Part shown: in pieces, positions 21,986 to 33,342 of the stretch
Layout of the letters: every line of letters begins with the position of its first letter
How positions within the stretch are numbered: position 1 is the stretch's first letter
Source: Sulfuricurvum sp.
GTDB lineage: Bacteria > Campylobacterota > Campylobacteria > Campylobacterales > Sulfurimonadaceae
DNA: 62,363 nt
Reading direction: 5' to 3'
Assembly (NCBI GenBank): GCA_022729795.1
Contig: DZBD01000001.1
Coordinates: 19,224 to 81,586, forward strand
Notes under the pieces: generated by a model
Database searches by the model: none
What the model was told of the DNA's origin: nothing
What the model saw: the letters and a program-made list of their open reading frames with translations, nothing else
Position numbers and translations under genes: made by a program

Positions 21986-24028
21986 TGTTCTAAAAACTTC
22001 AAGTTTAGCGTGAAGGGCATTAGTCATAGAATTAAGATGATCAGCCGCAGCTGCAATCTCTTCTACATTTCTGGCATTTTGTGCAGATATTTTATTTATC
22101 TCAGTCACTTGAGATACGATTAATTCAACATTTTCACCTGTTTTTTCAAAGTCAGTTACCGTTTTGTCGCTTGCAATTACGGCACTGTTTACTATGCCGA
22201 CACTAGAATTAATTTTTTTCTCCACATCGCTCGACACATTTGCAAGTTTTTGAACTTCTGCAGAGTTGGAATTCATTTGAGTACTGACATCTCCGATAGA
22301 CTGGACGATTACATTAATGGTCGCATTTATCTCAGTGAGTGATTTTTGAGTTCTCTCTGCAAGTTTTCTTACTTCATCGGCAACAACCGCAAAACCTCTT
22401 CCATGCTCTCCTGCACGTGCGGCTTCAATTGCGGCATTAAGGGCAAGTAGATTTGTTTGGTCGGCTATATCGGAGATAACTTCAAGAACACTCTTTACCG
22501 CATTTGCTTCACCTGAGAGTGCGTCCATTCTACGGGCTAATTCTATCTCAAGCTGGGCACTTTGCTGTACTCTAGCCGTCATGGAGACAATATCGTTTCT
22601 TGCAGTATTGAGATTGTTATTTGCTTCGATAATATCTTTTTTACTATCTTGTGCATCTCTTATGGCTGCAATAATCTTTCCTTGAATCTCTTTTGCTTTT
22701 GTACTTGCATCATGAATAACGATGACAGATTTTTCGACATTGCTTCCTACACCAAGAGCGGTAGTAGAAAGCTCATGAGAGATAGAGGCGTTTTCTGAAG
22801 CACTTTGCTTAGAAGCTTGGATAAGGTCTCTGAGCGTAAATAAAAGAGCATTAAAACTCTTTGCCATAAGTGAAATTTCTTCCGGAGCATTTTCATCAAC
22901 CTTTATACTAAGGTCGTTGTTGCTTCCAATAGTCAAAAGAGTACTTTTGAACTTTTCTATCGGTCTTATTAAACTTACATTTATCACAAAAAGAGCAATT
23001 AATATAATTATAGTAAGTGTGATAACTGAGGCAATAAGGATAGAGTTTCGGATTTTATTTGGAATACTTAGCACTTCGGCTTCGTCAATCTCAGAGAGTA
23101 TTGCCCAGGTAAAATCTTCACCTATAGCAATCGTTGTATAGGAAGAGAGTACAGGATTTCCGTTATAGTCGGTAAGGATTTTAGTACCTGTTTTGCCCTC
23201 AAGTGCCTCTCTTGAAGCTTGTGTGTCCACTGAGCCTGTTTTAGGATTTGCAAAAGATGCCCGCAAAGAGTGTCCTTTAGGGTCCAAGAAACTATCGCTT
23301 CTCATGAGTTTATCGGCTCCCACGAGATAGTCTTCTTGCGAAGCACCGTACCCGCTTCTGGAATGCATAATTTTACTAATAGCCGCATCACTGATTTGAA
23401 AGGCTAAAATCGCTTCAAAATTGCCGTCTATCATGATAGGTACGCCTATAAACATGGCGGGAGCATTATTGCTCGGACCATAAGGTTTCATATCTGTATA
23501 AACTGCTCTTTTGAGTTTTTTGACTTTGTGATACACTTCCCCCAAACCACTATTTTTAAGAGGTCCAGTGTCAAGATTCGCTCCATAATCAAGCTCTTTT
23601 ACAGCAGTATAAATAACATGACCGTCTTTTTTGTCAATAACAAAAACGTCATTGTAGCCATACACTTTTACATAGTTTTGAAAAAACTTTTCATGAGGAG
23701 CCGTTACTTCTTTGACAAGAGGATGTTCAATCGGAAAAGGTTTTTTACCATCTACAACCATTCTATTATCAAGTCCGTTTAAGTCTTTCACCAGAGTTTT
23801 AAGGTTTTGTACCTCGGCTAATACTTTTATATCCCCTATACGTTCTTCAAAAAAATTAGAGATTTGATTTTTTTTCATATCTCTCATGGTTGTTAAATTT
23901 GCGTAACTTTTATTCATAAGTGCATCTTTGCTCTTTGAAGTAGAAATCGCACTTGTTACAAGCGACAAAGTAATTAGTGAGAGGACAACAAGTAAAATTA
24001 CTTGTATTTTTAGTGAGAGCTTACCCAT
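21983..24028 (-). CDS. methyl-accepting chemotaxis protein with Cache-type sensor domain
   Basis: [44 protein letters not shown] signature. Confidence 0.95.
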   Translation of the reverse strand: MGKLSLKIQVILLVVLSLITLSLVTSAISTSKSKDALMNKSYANLTTMRDMKKNQISNFFEERIGDIKVLAEVQNLKTLVKDLNGLDNRMVVDGKKPFPIEHPLVKEVTAPHEKFFQNYVKVYGYNDVFVIDKKDGHVIYTAVKELDYGANLDTGPLKNSGLGEVYHKVKKLKRAVYTDMKPYGPSNNAPAMFIGVPIMIDGNFEAILAFQISDAAISKIMHSRSGYGASQEDYLVGADKLMRSDSFLDPKGHSLRASFANPKTGSVDTQASREALEGKTGTKILTDYNGNPVLSSYTTIAIGEDFTWAILSEIDEAEVLSIPNKIRNSILIASVITLTIIILIALFVINVSLIRPIEKFKSTLLTIGSNNDLSIKVDENAPEEISLMAKSFNALLFTLRDLIQASKQSASENASISHELSTTALGVGSNVEKSVIVIHDASTKAKEIQGKIIAAIRDAQDSKKDIIEANNNLNTARNDIVSMTARVQQSAQLEIELARRMDALSGEANAVKSVLEVISDIADQTNLLALNAAIEAARAGEHGRGFAVVADEVRKLAERTQKSLTEINATINVIVQSIGDVSTQMNSNSAEVQKLANVSSDVEKKINSSVGIVNSAVIASDKTVTDFEKTGENVELIVSQVTEINKISAQNARNVEEIAAAADHLNSMTNALHAKLEVFRT

Positions 24029-24099
24029 TATTTGTATCCTTTATTTATTTCAAATCATTATACTTAAATATTATTACTTTGCTATGCCTGCATGTAACT

Positions 24100-25395
24100 T
24101 CATTCATCATCTTCACTAGTAAGCGTTAGTATTTTTTTGGGATTTAATCCTAAATCCTTCATATTTTTTGCTCTTTTTATCACATTCCCTCTGCCGGTAC
24201 TAAGCTTTTTCATTGCCCCTTCATACGTGCTTTGGGTTTTTTGCAGATGTGTGCCGATGGCTTGCATATCTTCTATAAATAATACAAGTTTTTCATACAT
24301 CGCTTCTGCTTCTTGCGCTATACGTTTTGCGTGTTCTTGCTGTTTTTGAGTGCGCCAGATATGTTCTATCGTTCGTAAAGTAACAAGCAAAGTTGAAGGA
24401 GAAACAACCAAAATGTTACTTTCATACGCACGTTTAAAAAATTCTCCGTCCTCTTGCAGTGCCAGTAAAAATGCACCTTCAATAGGCATAAATAAAAGTA
24501 CATAATCCAAAGTGTTCACGCCAAGAAGTTTCTCATAATTTTTCAAACTCAAATCTTTAATATGCCCAGCAATACTTAACAAGTGTTCTTTGAGCGCTTG
24601 TGTCTTGGCATGTGGATTCTCTTCACTCATAAATTTCTCATATGCCACCAGCGAAACCTTGGAATCGATAATAATATCTCTGTGTGATGGCATGTGGATT
24701 ATTACATCTGGACGGTAAATTTTCCCCTCGCTCGATTTAAGCGTAACCTGTGTTTCGTATTCAATCCCTCCTCTCAAACCTGATTGTTCAAGTATTCTCT
24801 CTAAAACGATTTCGCCCCAATTCCCCTGCGTTTTGTTTTCCCCTTTAAGTGCATTTGTAAGATTAATCGCATCGTCTGAGAGCTGTCGGTTCATCTCTTT
24901 GAGTCTTTGGAGTTCCTCTTTTAAAAGATGTCTCTCTATAGATTCTGTATAAAACTGCTCTTTGGACTGCGTAGAAAAATTATTTATCTGTTCTCGAAAC
25001 GGCTTCAACAACATCTCAAACTGTTCTTTATGAGTCGCATTAAATTGCTTTGACTTGTCTTCAAATATCTGATTTGCCAAGATTTTAAATTCCCTTGAAA
25101 GCTCATCTTTTGCGCCCTGAAGAACGCTGAGTTTTTCTAAAGATGATTTTATCTCTTCTTCGTAACGAGTGTTTAATACGGCATGCTTTAGTTCTAAATC
25201 ATTTATATATTTTTGTAATTCCACATGCCGTGTAATTAGCTCATTCTTATCAGATTCACTCTTGAAAAGTGCATCTTTTTGTATCCAAATATACGCAACC
25301 AAAGTAAAAATAACAATACCGCTTAATAAAAAAAGTAGAAAATATAAATCCACATGCCAATCCTCATAGCCAAAAGTAAAAAAATTATACAACAT
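24100..25395 (-). CDS. rmuC: DNA recombination protein RmuC
   Basis: ORF; TQGNWGEIVLERILEQSGLRGGIEYETQ..RPDVIIHMP..IIIDSKVSLVAYEKF. Confidence 0.92.
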   Translation of the reverse strand: MLYNFFTFGYEDWHVDLYFLLFLLSGIVIFTLVAYIWIQKDALFKSESDKNELITRHVELQKYINDLELKHAVLNTRYEEEIKSSLEKLSVLQGAKDELSREFKILANQIFEDKSKQFNATHKEQFEMLLKPFREQINNFSTQSKEQFYTESIERHLLKEELQRLKEMNRQLSDDAINLTNALKGENKTQGNWGEIVLERILEQSGLRGGIEYETQVTLKSSEGKIYRPDVIIHMPSHRDIIIDSKVSLVAYEKFMSEENPHAKTQALKEHLLSIAGHIKDLSLKNYEKLLGVNTLDYVLLFMPIEGAFLLALQEDGEFFKRAYESNILVVSPSTLLVTLRTIEHIWRTQKQQEHAKRIAQEAEAMYEKLVLFIEDMQAIGTHLQKTQSTYEGAMKKLSTGRGNVIKRAKNMKDLGLNPKKILTLTSEDDE

Positions 25396-25613
25396 TCAAA
25401 TATTGGAATTATTTAATATTGCAAAATGCCATTTTTTTGTAGTCACTTTTTCTGCATATACACACATTAGTAACAATTTAAACTTAAACAATATTAAATT
25501 TCTTACACTTTAACTAAAATACAGGTAATAGTGTGTATAATTCGACAAATATTTTCAAGGGGAAGGTATTATTGCCCCGGGCAATCTTGTATCATCTCCT
25601 TGTACAAAGGAAA

Positions 25614-27140
25614 ATGATGCAAGAAAATGCACAAGAAAACGTAGAACAAACAATCACATTTGATGACTTAGGATTAAAAAATGAGGTGCTTCGCAGCATA
25701 AAAGATGCAGGCTTCACAATTCCAAGCCCTATTCAGGCACAGGCAATCCCGTTTATTTTAGCAGGTCGCGACATTGTCGGTCAAGCACATACGGGAACAG
25801 GTAAAACAGCAGCTTTTGGTCTTCCGGCGATTAATAATATGCACAATAAAGGCGGCATCGAAGTTTTAGTAATTACACCTACGCGTGAACTTGCTACACA
25901 GGTAAGTGATGAACTTTTTAAATACGGAAGAAACTTAGGTGTTAAAACAGTTACGGTCTACGGCGGAAGTTCTTATACTCGTCAACTTGACCTTATCAAA
26001 AAAGGTGCAAGCATAGTTATTGCAACTCCGGGAAGACTCTTAGATATCTTAAAAAAAGGGATGATTAAAGATTTTATCCCAAGCATGGTTGTGCTTGATG
26101 AAGCAGATGAGATGCTTGATATGGGATTTTTGGATGATATAAATGAAATATTTTCTTATCTTCCGACCAACCGTCAGACACTTCTTTTCTCAGCTACTAT
26201 GCCTCAGCCGATTAAGACTTTGGCAAGCAGAATCCTTCACAATCCTGAGTTTATCTCGATTACAAAAGGTGAAACAACAAACTCTGACATCGAACAACTG
26301 TATTATGTAATCGAAGAAAGTGAAAGAGATGATGCAATTATTCGTTTGATGGATTCAGAAGAGACAGAAAAATCGATTGTGTTTTGTAGAACAAAAAGTG
26401 AAGTAGATAGACTCTCAAACGTTTTATCAAAAGCAGGCTATTTGGCAAACGGCCTTCATGGCGACATGGAGCAACGTCAACGTGAAAACGTAATTAGAGG
26501 CTTTAAAAACAACGAGGTACAAGTTCTGGTTGCAACAGATGTTGCAGCACGCGGTATCCATGTGAACAACATTTCACATGTATTTAACTACCATATTCCT
26601 TTTGATCCTGAGTCTTATGTTCACCGCATCGGAAGAACAGGTCGTGCGGGAACAAAAGGAAAAGCTATTACGCTTTTAACTCCCCTAGAGTTTAAAGAGC
26701 TACAACGTATCAAACAAAAAGTGGGAACTTCTATGGGTCATGCTTTTGTTCCAAGCAAAAACGACTTAAGAAACAGCACGATAACTTCGCTTGTAAAAAA
26801 AGTAGAAGATCAGTATATTTATGATGAAGCACATAAGGTTCTTGACCTTCTTCGTCAAGATATAGATGAAGAACAAATGGCTTTCAAACTAATCTCTATG
26901 CTTTTAGACAACCAAGAGATTAAAGGACCAAACAATATTGGAATTCCCGCTGATAGACTCGAAGCTATACTAGAGCGTGCAGGAAGAAGAAATGACAGCA
27001 GAGGGAAAGGACCTTCCCGCGGCAGAAGCAATTACAAAGGCTCAAGCCGTGAGAGTACAGGCACAAGCAGAGACCGTAACCGCAGCGGCGGAGATAGAAA
27101 TTCTAGCAGAAGCCCTTCTAGTAGAAGTCACAAAAGTTAA
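25614..27140 (+). CDS. DEAD/DEAH box RNA helicase
   Basis: ORF 25533..27140; AHTGTGKTAAFGLP, VLDEADEMLDMGF, HRIGRTGRAG; RGG/RS-like C-terminal tail; likely start MMQENAQ. Confidence 0.95.
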   Translation: MMQENAQENVEQTITFDDLGLKNEVLRSIKDAGFTIPSPIQAQAIPFILAGRDIVGQAHTGTGKTAAFGLPAINNMHNKGGIEVLVITPTRELATQVSDELFKYGRNLGVKTVTVYGGSSYTRQLDLIKKGASIVIATPGRLLDILKKGMIKDFIPSMVVLDEADEMLDMGFLDDINEIFSYLPTNRQTLLFSATMPQPIKTLASRILHNPEFISITKGETTNSDIEQLYYVIEESERDDAIIRLMDSEETEKSIVFCRTKSEVDRLSNVLSKAGYLANGLHGDMEQRQRENVIRGFKNNEVQVLVATDVAARGIHVNNISHVFNYHIPFDPESYVHRIGRTGRAGTKGKAITLLTPLEFKELQRIKQKVGTSMGHAFVPSKNDLRNSTITSLVKKVEDQYIYDEAHKVLDLLRQDIDEEQMAFKLISMLLDNQEIKGPNNIGIPADRLEAILERAGRRNDSRGKGPSRGRSNYKGSSRESTGTSRDRNRSGGDRNSSRSPSSRSHKS

Positions 27141-27163
27141 ATAAAACACTTCCTCGCTACAGT

Positions 27164-27197
27164 GGCATGTGGAAATATTTCTTTATTTCCACATGCC
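27164..27197 (+). terminator. hairpin from two inverted copies of the word (14-bp stem, 6-nt loop) after the DEAD-box gene
   Basis: GGCATGTGGAAATA tttctt TATTTCCACATGCC read directly; 23 bp after the stop. Confidence 0.75.
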
Positions 27198-27247
27198 GAT
27201 TTCTACAACACACGAAAATTTGTTATAATTGTCAAAAAGAGGTTGTT

Positions 27248-27631
27248 ATGCTAATTTACGAAGATATTGATATCTCAATAGAAACAGAAGAAAGTGAAAT
27301 ACCTTGGGTGAAAATCTTTACAAAAGAGCCTTATAAAGAGCTGGGCGATTTGCCAAAAGAGTTAAGATTGAAACTGTGGGAAGTTTATGATATCGTTGAA
27401 TACGAGATGAAACACTACTATAACCCTAAAAAAATCAACATGGCATCCTTTGCCAATATCCTACCTAGAGTGCATATACATGTTATGGCAAGATTTGAAA
27501 ATGACAGTTGGTTCCCAAATCCCGCATGGGGTGAAAAACTTAGAGAAGCTACGCTTCATCTCCCAAACGAAGATGAATTTTATAAAAGAGTTTTTAATGC
27601 ACTCAGTTTATATGTAAAACATTTGAAATAA
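27248..27631 (+). CDS. HIT family protein
   Basis: ORF 27167..27631 with likely start MLIYEDIDIS at 27248; PRVHIHVMARFENDSWFPNPAWG HIT-like. Confidence 0.75.
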   Translation: MLIYEDIDISIETEESEIPWVKIFTKEPYKELGDLPKELRLKLWEVYDIVEYEMKHYYNPKKINMASFANILPRVHIHVMARFENDSWFPNPAWGEKLREATLHLPNEDEFYKRVFNALSLYVKHLK

Positions 27632-27632
27632 T

Positions 27633-28631
27633 TTATTCCAATGGGGAAAATGGCACCAATGCGCTTCCCCATGTCAATCCGCCTCCAAAAGCATCCAAAA
27701 GCAAAAGCTCCCCTTTTTTAAGAGTGCCGTTTTCATATATCTCATTGATAGCCATAGGGATAGAAGCGCCTGAAGTATTACCGAATTTTTCAACTGTAAT
27801 CACCACTTGGCTCTCTTTCATATTCAGTGCATCGCCGACAGCTTTAATAATTCTATAGTTTGCCTGATGCGGTACAAAATGATTTATTGCTTCACTTTGA
27901 ATATTATTTGCTTGTAAAATATCTACGACATCTTTTGTTAATGTTCTCACTGCTACTTTAAAAGTCTCATTCCCTTTCATCTGCATAAAACAAGAGCTTG
28001 CTTCTTGGTCTAATGAATCATGAGGAGAACCTGTTCCGCCGTTTGGAGACATCAAAAGATCTGCATAAGCACCGTCAGCGCCTGTATGCACATCAATAAT
28101 TGCTTCCTCTTTTTTGTCTGTAGCGCTAATTACGGCAGCCCCGGCACCGTCACCGAACAATATGCATGTGCCTCTATCCGTATAGTCGGTAATTGCAGAG
28201 AGTTTTTCTGCACCGATAATAAGAATATTTTTTTTCATACCGGACTCTATAAATGCTTTTGCAATAGAAAGGATATACACAAATCCTGTACAAGCAGCAG
28301 ATATATCAAATGCCGTAACATTGCCAAGACCTAATTTATTAGAGATAATTGTAGCTGTAGAGGGCATACAAAAATAATCAGGAGATATGGTAGCACATAC
28401 CACCATATCAATATCCTCTTTTTTGATTCCGCTTCTTTGAATAGCTTTTTTTGCAGCTTCCACGCCCATGTCGCTGGTTGTTTCATCTTGAGCCGCAATA
28501 TGACGCTCTTTTATTCCAGTACGCTTTGTAATCCATTCATCTGACGTATCAACCATTTGAGCTAGTTCATCATTTGTTAAAATTTTATCGGGGGCATAAG
28601 CACCGATAGAACGAAGAGCTGCATAAGCCAT
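27633..28631 (-). CDS. fabH: beta-ketoacyl-ACP synthase III
   Basis: [35 protein letters not shown]. Confidence 0.97.
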   Translation of the reverse strand: MAYAALRSIGAYAPDKILTNDELAQMVDTSDEWITKRTGIKERHIAAQDETTSDMGVEAAKKAIQRSGIKKEDIDMVVCATISPDYFCMPSTATIISNKLGLGNVTAFDISAACTGFVYILSIAKAFIESGMKKNILIIGAEKLSAITDYTDRGTCILFGDGAGAAVISATDKKEEAIIDVHTGADGAYADLLMSPNGGTGSPHDSLDQEASSCFMQMKGNETFKVAVRTLTKDVVDILQANNIQSEAINHFVPHQANYRIIKAVGDALNMKESQVVITVEKFGNTSGASIPMAINEIYENGTLKKGELLLLDAFGGGLTWGSALVPFSPLE

Positions 28632-29629
28632 TAGCTTTCCTTTTCTTTTAACTTCTCTAGTCTTGATATAATATGTTCATTAACGCCCGTATCTACATAG
28701 CTAATAGCCTGATAGATGGCATTTTCTATAGCTACGGCATTACTTTTTCCGTGGCTTACAATGACACATCCTTTAATTCCTATCAGCGGCGCACCACCGA
28801 TTTCAGCATAATCTATCTGCTTTTTGAGAAGCTTAAAAACCTTTCTCATTAAAAGGGCACCGGTGATTGCTACGGGAGATTGTCTAATATATTCTTTGAT
28901 TAAAAAGCTTATAGTCGATGCAACCCCTTCGCTTGCTTTAAGAACAAGATTTCCTACAAAACCGTCACAAGTTATTACATCACAACTACCGTTAAAGATA
29001 TCGCTACCCTCAACATTGCCTTTAAAACCTTTGTAACCTTTGAGCATTTTAAATGCCGCTTTCGTCACTTCATTACCTTTTGAATCTTCTTCACCGTTTG
29101 CTAAAAGTCCAATACTTGGATTTTTGATTTTTAACAAATCTTCAGCATAGCATCCACCCATAACGGCAAATTCTACTAAATGTTCCGGCTTGGAATCTAC
29201 ATTAGCCCCAACATCCAAGACAATTGATCTTCTCCCTGTTTTCGTTGGCATCAAAGTGACAAGTGCCGGACGAGAAACGCCCTTAAGTCTGCCGAGTCTG
29301 AGGGTGGCTAATGCCATTGTAGCGCCGCTGTGTCCTGCTGACACTACACCTTGTGCTTCACCATTTTTAACAAGCTCAATCGCTTTGTAAATTGTACTTT
29401 CTTTTCTTTTAATAGCCTCTGTGGCTGCTTCATCCATAGAAATCACATCATCGGCTTCAACAATTAAAATCTTACCTTTATAACGAATAGGTAACAAAGG
29501 TAAAATTTCTGATTTTTTACCGACTAAAATAGGTTCAAATGATTTTTTCTTAAGTGCGCGGATACACCCCATAACAATTGGCTCAGGACCGAAGTCCCCG
29601 CCCATTGCATCAATAGCAATCTTTACCAT
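28631..29629 (-). CDS. plsX: phosphate acyltransferase PlsX
   Basis: [22 protein letters not shown]. Confidence 0.97.
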   Translation of the reverse strand: MVKIAIDAMGGDFGPEPIVMGCIRALKKKSFEPILVGKKSEILPLLPIRYKGKILIVEADDVISMDEAATEAIKRKESTIYKAIELVKNGEAQGVVSAGHSGATMALATLRLGRLKGVSRPALVTLMPTKTGRRSIVLDVGANVDSKPEHLVEFAVMGGCYAEDLLKIKNPSIGLLANGEEDSKGNEVTKAAFKMLKGYKGFKGNVEGSDIFNGSCDVITCDGFVGNLVLKASEGVASTISFLIKEYIRQSPVAITGALLMRKVFKLLKKQIDYAEIGGAPLIGIKGCVIVSHGKSNAVAIENAIYQAISYVDTGVNEHIISRLEKLKEKES

Positions 29630-29632
29630 TGA

Positions 29633-29782
29633 CTATTTATACTCACCAGTAGTTTGGTTAATATGGTGTGGTAATTTGTAAGTCCCGTCTTTATCTTTGA
29701 TTGGACGAGCCAAAGAAATTTTGTAGTGAGTTCTTCTTTTCGCTGAACGAGAATGGGATACTCTTCTTTTAGGTACTGCCAT
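29633..29782 (-). CDS. rpmF: 50S ribosomal protein L32 (below the length cut-off of the ORF track)
   Basis: Translated by hand: [49 protein letters not shown]; expected position next to plsX. Confidence 0.95.
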   Translation of the reverse strand: MAVPKRRVSHSRSAKRRTHYKISLARPIKDKDGTYKLPHHINQTTGEYK

Positions 29783-29860
29783 AGTTAATTCCTTTCTATT
29801 TAATTTATACGCAAAAAGAACAGCTGCTCTTTTGGATTCTATTAGACCTTTACGGTCATT

Positions 29861-30223
29861 CTATATTGTAGAACTTTTACAATTACCACAACTATGGTAG
29901 TCGCTTTTGATGAGTTCAATTTCAGAGTCTAAAATCTCTTCCAAATCTACAAAAGAGTTGAAAGATTCGACTACATCAAGTTCAATGCCGTCATTGTTTT
30001 CATACACACCGTCAGAAATGAAAAATTCGACTTCATCATCTACAGGCAGTTTGAATTCTTCTGCACACAAGCTACACTCAATATCAAGCGAGCCTTGAAG
30101 TTTTGCTTTAAGCAAAATTAATTTGCCGGCATGGTACTCTAAATAACCTTTAAAAGTTATTTCATTAGATTGTACTTCAAAATCTAATGGGATTTTACTT
30201 ATTTTTCTTAGTGTAACTTTCAT
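29861..30223 (-). CDS. YceD/DUF177 family protein
   Basis: ORF; CSLCAEEF..., upstream of rpmF. Confidence 0.8.
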   Translation of the reverse strand: MKVTLRKISKIPLDFEVQSNEITFKGYLEYHAGKLILLKAKLQGSLDIECSLCAEEFKLPVDDEVEFFISDGVYENNDGIELDVVESFNSFVDLEEILDSEIELIKSDYHSCGNCKSSTI

Positions 30224-30229
30224 ATATCT

Positions 30230-30646
30230 TTAAGAAATTTCTCTTTGTGAGAAAAAGAATGCAATTTCTATAGCTGCGCTTTCAAGAGAATCACTTCCAT
30301 GAACTGCATTTGCATCTATATTTTCAGCAAAATCAGCACGAATAGTACCTGCTTCTGCTTCTTTAGGATTAGTCGCGCCCATAAGATCACGATTAATTTT
30401 CATAGCATTTTCACCTTCTAAAACTGAAACAACTACTGGACCACTTACCATAAAGTCAACTAAATCGTTAAAAAAAGATCTTTCAGAGTGTGCTGCATAA
30501 AATGCTTCTGCATCAGCACGTGAAAGTTGCATTTTTCTTGTTGCTGCTATTTTAAGACCATTGCTCTCAAAACGGTCTAAAATTTTACCTATAACACCTT
30601 TAGCTACTGCATCTGGCTTGATAATCGATAGTGTACGTTCCATCAT
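30230..30646 (-). CDS. ndk: nucleoside-diphosphate kinase
   Basis: [29 protein letters not shown]. Confidence 0.97.
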   Translation of the reverse strand: MMERTLSIIKPDAVAKGVIGKILDRFESNGLKIAATRKMQLSRADAEAFYAAHSERSFFNDLVDFMVSGPVVVSVLEGENAMKINRDLMGATNPKEAEAGTIRADFAENIDANAVHGSDSLESAAIEIAFFFSQREIS

Positions 30647-30750
30647 ATCTCCTTAGAATATAAAAATTAAGATGGAATTATACCTAAAAAATAATTGATT
30701 TTAGTTTAAGCGAAGAAGATTAGTGGATTTAAGTAGCATTTTTACTCACA

Positions 30751-30785
30751 AAACAAAGTAAAGCGTTTAGTACTTTACTTTGTTT
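30751..30785 (-). terminator. hairpin downstream of the ferredoxin gene (13-bp stem, 9-nt loop)
   Basis: AAACAAAGTAAAG cgtttagta CTTTACTTTGTTT. Confidence 0.65.
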
Positions 30786-30794
30786 CTATTTAAA

Positions 30795-31079
30795 TTATTC
30801 TACTACAGGAGCTTTATTAGAGCGTTGCTCTTCTGTAATTTCATCACGGTGTGACGGGCTTTCACCAATAGCATCCCATGTAATACAACCATCGGTAGGA
30901 CATGCAGTTGCACATGCAGGTTCGTCATGATAACCAACGCATTCTACACATTTGTTACTATATACGTAATAAATTTCTTCACCCGTTGGGTTATCATCTT
31001 CATCTACGATTGCTTCAACCGGACATTCATCAATACAAGCACCACAATTGATACATGTGTCATTAATATATACTGACAT
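30795..31079 (-). CDS. 4Fe-4S ferredoxin
   Basis: ORF; CINCGACIDECPVEAI and CVECVGYHDEPACATACPT clusters. Confidence 0.92.
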   Translation of the reverse strand: MSVYINDTCINCGACIDECPVEAIVDEDDNPTGEEIYYVYSNKCVECVGYHDEPACATACPTDGCITWDAIGESPSHRDEITEEQRSNKAPVVE

Positions 31080-31239
31080 TTATTTTCTCCTATAATTTAA
31101 TTTAGATAACTATAACGAAAGATTTTTAAATGTAGCTAAAACTTCTTTGGTAAAAAAATAAAAAGGCAAAAGAGTTACATTTTCCGACTAAAAAGTAATA
31201 TTTGGTAAGGGTTGGAGGGTGTTTTGAGAATGGATATTA

Positions 31240-31277
31240 AAAGTATTTTGCAGTGAAAGTTCACTGCAAAATACTTT
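31240..31277 (-). terminator. hairpin downstream of metK (17-bp stem, 4-nt loop)
   Basis: AAAGTATTTTGCAGTGA aagt TCACTGCAAAATACTTT. Confidence 0.75.
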
Positions 31278-31282
31278 GCAGA

Positions 31283-32458
31283 CTAAAGACCTAAATACTC
31301 TTTTATCGCATCCACTCTATCTGTTTTTTCCCAAGTAAAAGTTTCCTCTTCTCTTCCGAAATGTCCATAAGCAGCTGTTTTTTTATAAATAGGACGTAAT
31401 AAATCAAGAGCAACTATAATTCCCTTAGGTGAAAGATCAAAAAGTTCTTTGACACATTCTTCTATTTTTGCCTCTTCTACCTTGCCTGTTCCGTGTGCGT
31501 CAACCATAATAGAAACCGGTTGTACTACACCGATTGCATATGCCACCTGAATAGTCACTCTATCACATGCGCCGGCTGCTACAAGGTTTTTTGCAACCCA
31601 TCTTGCCGCATAAGCCGCACTTCTATCTACTTTGGTCGGGTCTTTACCGCTAAAAGCACCGCCGCCGTGAGGGCAACTTCCACCGTAAGTATCTACGATA
31701 ATTTTTCTACCCGTAAGTCCGGCATCACCTTGCGGACCGCCGACTACAAATTTTCCTGTCGGATTTATATGAAAAACAATATCTTTGCTCATAAGTTCAT
31801 GAGGAATTACTTTATTAATAACTTCATTAATAATATCTTCGTGAATTTTTTCCTGAGAAACATCGGGAGCATGTTGCGTTGACACAACAACCGTCTCTAC
31901 GGAAACCGGCTTATCGCCGATATATTTCACGCTTATTTGCGCTTTTCCGTCGGGACGAAGATAAGGGATAATTCCATCTTTACGAACCTGTGCCAGTCTT
32001 TGCGTTAAACGGTGTGCTAAATATATCGGCAAAGGCATAAGTACCTCTGTTTCCCTACATGCATAACCAAACATTAAGCCCTGATCTCCAGCACCGATTT
32101 CACCGTCTAGCTGAGAAACGCCTTGATTAATATCGGGTGATTGCTCACCGATTCCGTTTAAAACGGCACATGAACGGTAGTCAAAGCCATAGGTTGCGTC
32201 CGTATAGCCTATCTCTTGAACGACTTTACGAGCAATCTCCTGCATAGGAGCATAAGCTGTTGTTTTCAGTTCGCCTGCAATTACACAAAAACCATTTGAT
32301 ACCAAAGTTTCGCACGCTACGTGCGCTTTGGGGTCATGCTCAATAATATAATCCAAAATTGCATCGCTGATTTGATCTGCCATCTTATCAGGGTGCCCTT
32401 CTGTTACAGACTCCGAAGTAAATATATACTCTTTTAAAGTATTAGCTTCTTTTGTCAT
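31283..32458 (-). CDS. metK: S-adenosylmethionine synthetase
   Basis: [60 protein letters not shown]. Confidence 0.98.
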   Translation of the reverse strand: MTKEANTLKEYIFTSESVTEGHPDKMADQISDAILDYIIEHDPKAHVACETLVSNGFCVIAGELKTTAYAPMQEIARKVVQEIGYTDATYGFDYRSCAVLNGIGEQSPDINQGVSQLDGEIGAGDQGLMFGYACRETEVLMPLPIYLAHRLTQRLAQVRKDGIIPYLRPDGKAQISVKYIGDKPVSVETVVVSTQHAPDVSQEKIHEDIINEVINKVIPHELMSKDIVFHINPTGKFVVGGPQGDAGLTGRKIIVDTYGGSCPHGGGAFSGKDPTKVDRSAAYAARWVAKNLVAAGACDRVTIQVAYAIGVVQPVSIMVDAHGTGKVEEAKIEECVKELFDLSPKGIIVALDLLRPIYKKTAAYGHFGREEETFTWEKTDRVDAIKEYLGL

Positions 32459-32689
32459 CGATTTTTCCTTATTGAAGTACAGAGTCTTGCTCCGTAAATC
32501 GTAAGAATTATATCTAATAAATATAAAATTTTATTTGCATAATCAAGTATGTAAAATCCCTAAGAATAACAAAAAAACAAGAAGATAAAAATTTTCCTTA
32601 AATAATAATATTTGTTTACTTAATCAGAGAATAATTACTTTTATTTTGTTAAAATGCCCGCAACAAAAAAACAACACAAGGATAAATAT

Positions 32690-33286
32690 ATGTTAGTAAC
32701 AAACAAAGCTCCGGACTTTACGGCAACTACGGTTTTAGCAGACGGTTCAATCGTTGATGATTTCAATCTTTATAGTAATTTAGGTGAAAAAGGTGCTGTT
32801 TTATTCTTTTATCCACTCGATTTCACATTCGTGTGCCCATCAGAAATTATCGCTTTTTCTCATAGAATCGATGATTTTACTAGCCGCGGCGTAAATGTTA
32901 TCGGTGTTTCTGTTGATAGCCAATTTTCACACTTTGCATGGAGAGAAACTCCGGTAAACCAAGGTGGAATCGGGAGAGTAAAATTTCCTTTAGTTGCTGA
33001 CCTTACAAAACAAATCTCAAGAGATTATGATGTTTTATTCGGTGATGCAGTTGCACTTCGCGGTTCATTTTTGATTGATGCAGACGGCACTGTACGTCAC
33101 GCAGTCGTCAATGATTTACCGCTTGGACGAAACATCGACGAGATGATTCGTATGGTAGATACTATGATTTTCACAAATGAACACGGTGAAGTTTGTCCTG
33201 CGGGTTGGGTAAAAGGCGACGAGGGGATGAAACCTTCTACAGAGGGTGTTGCCGAGTATTTAGCTTCTCACGCAGAAGAGTTATAA
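32690..33286 (+). CDS. peroxiredoxin (AhpC/TSA family)
   Basis: ORF; FYPLDFTFVCPSE, EVCPAGWVKGDEGMKP; likely start MLVTNKAPDF. Confidence 0.94.
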   Translation: MLVTNKAPDFTATTVLADGSIVDDFNLYSNLGEKGAVLFFYPLDFTFVCPSEIIAFSHRIDDFTSRGVNVIGVSVDSQFSHFAWRETPVNQGGIGRVKFPLVADLTKQISRDYDVLFGDAVALRGSFLIDADGTVRHAVVNDLPLGRNIDEMIRMVDTMIFTNEHGEVCPAGWVKGDEGMKPSTEGVAEYLASHAEEL

Positions 33287-33295
33287 TCTTTCTTT

Positions 33296-33326
33296 TGCAC
33301 ATGCCAAGAATATCTTGGCATGTGGA
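33296..33326 (+). terminator. hairpin from inverted GGCATGTGGA-type copies (one exact, one with a single mismatch) after the peroxiredoxin gene
   Basis: TGCACATGCCAAGA ata TCTTGGCATGTGGA; 12-bp stem around a 3-nt loop. Confidence 0.75.
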
Positions 33327-33342
33327 ACTTCACACATATTCC

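Noticed and set aside
27167-27247. N-terminal extension of the HIT protein ORF (MWKYFFISTCRF...)
   Set aside because: It starts inside the word-pair hairpin; a better start with upstream AAAGAGG exists at 27248.
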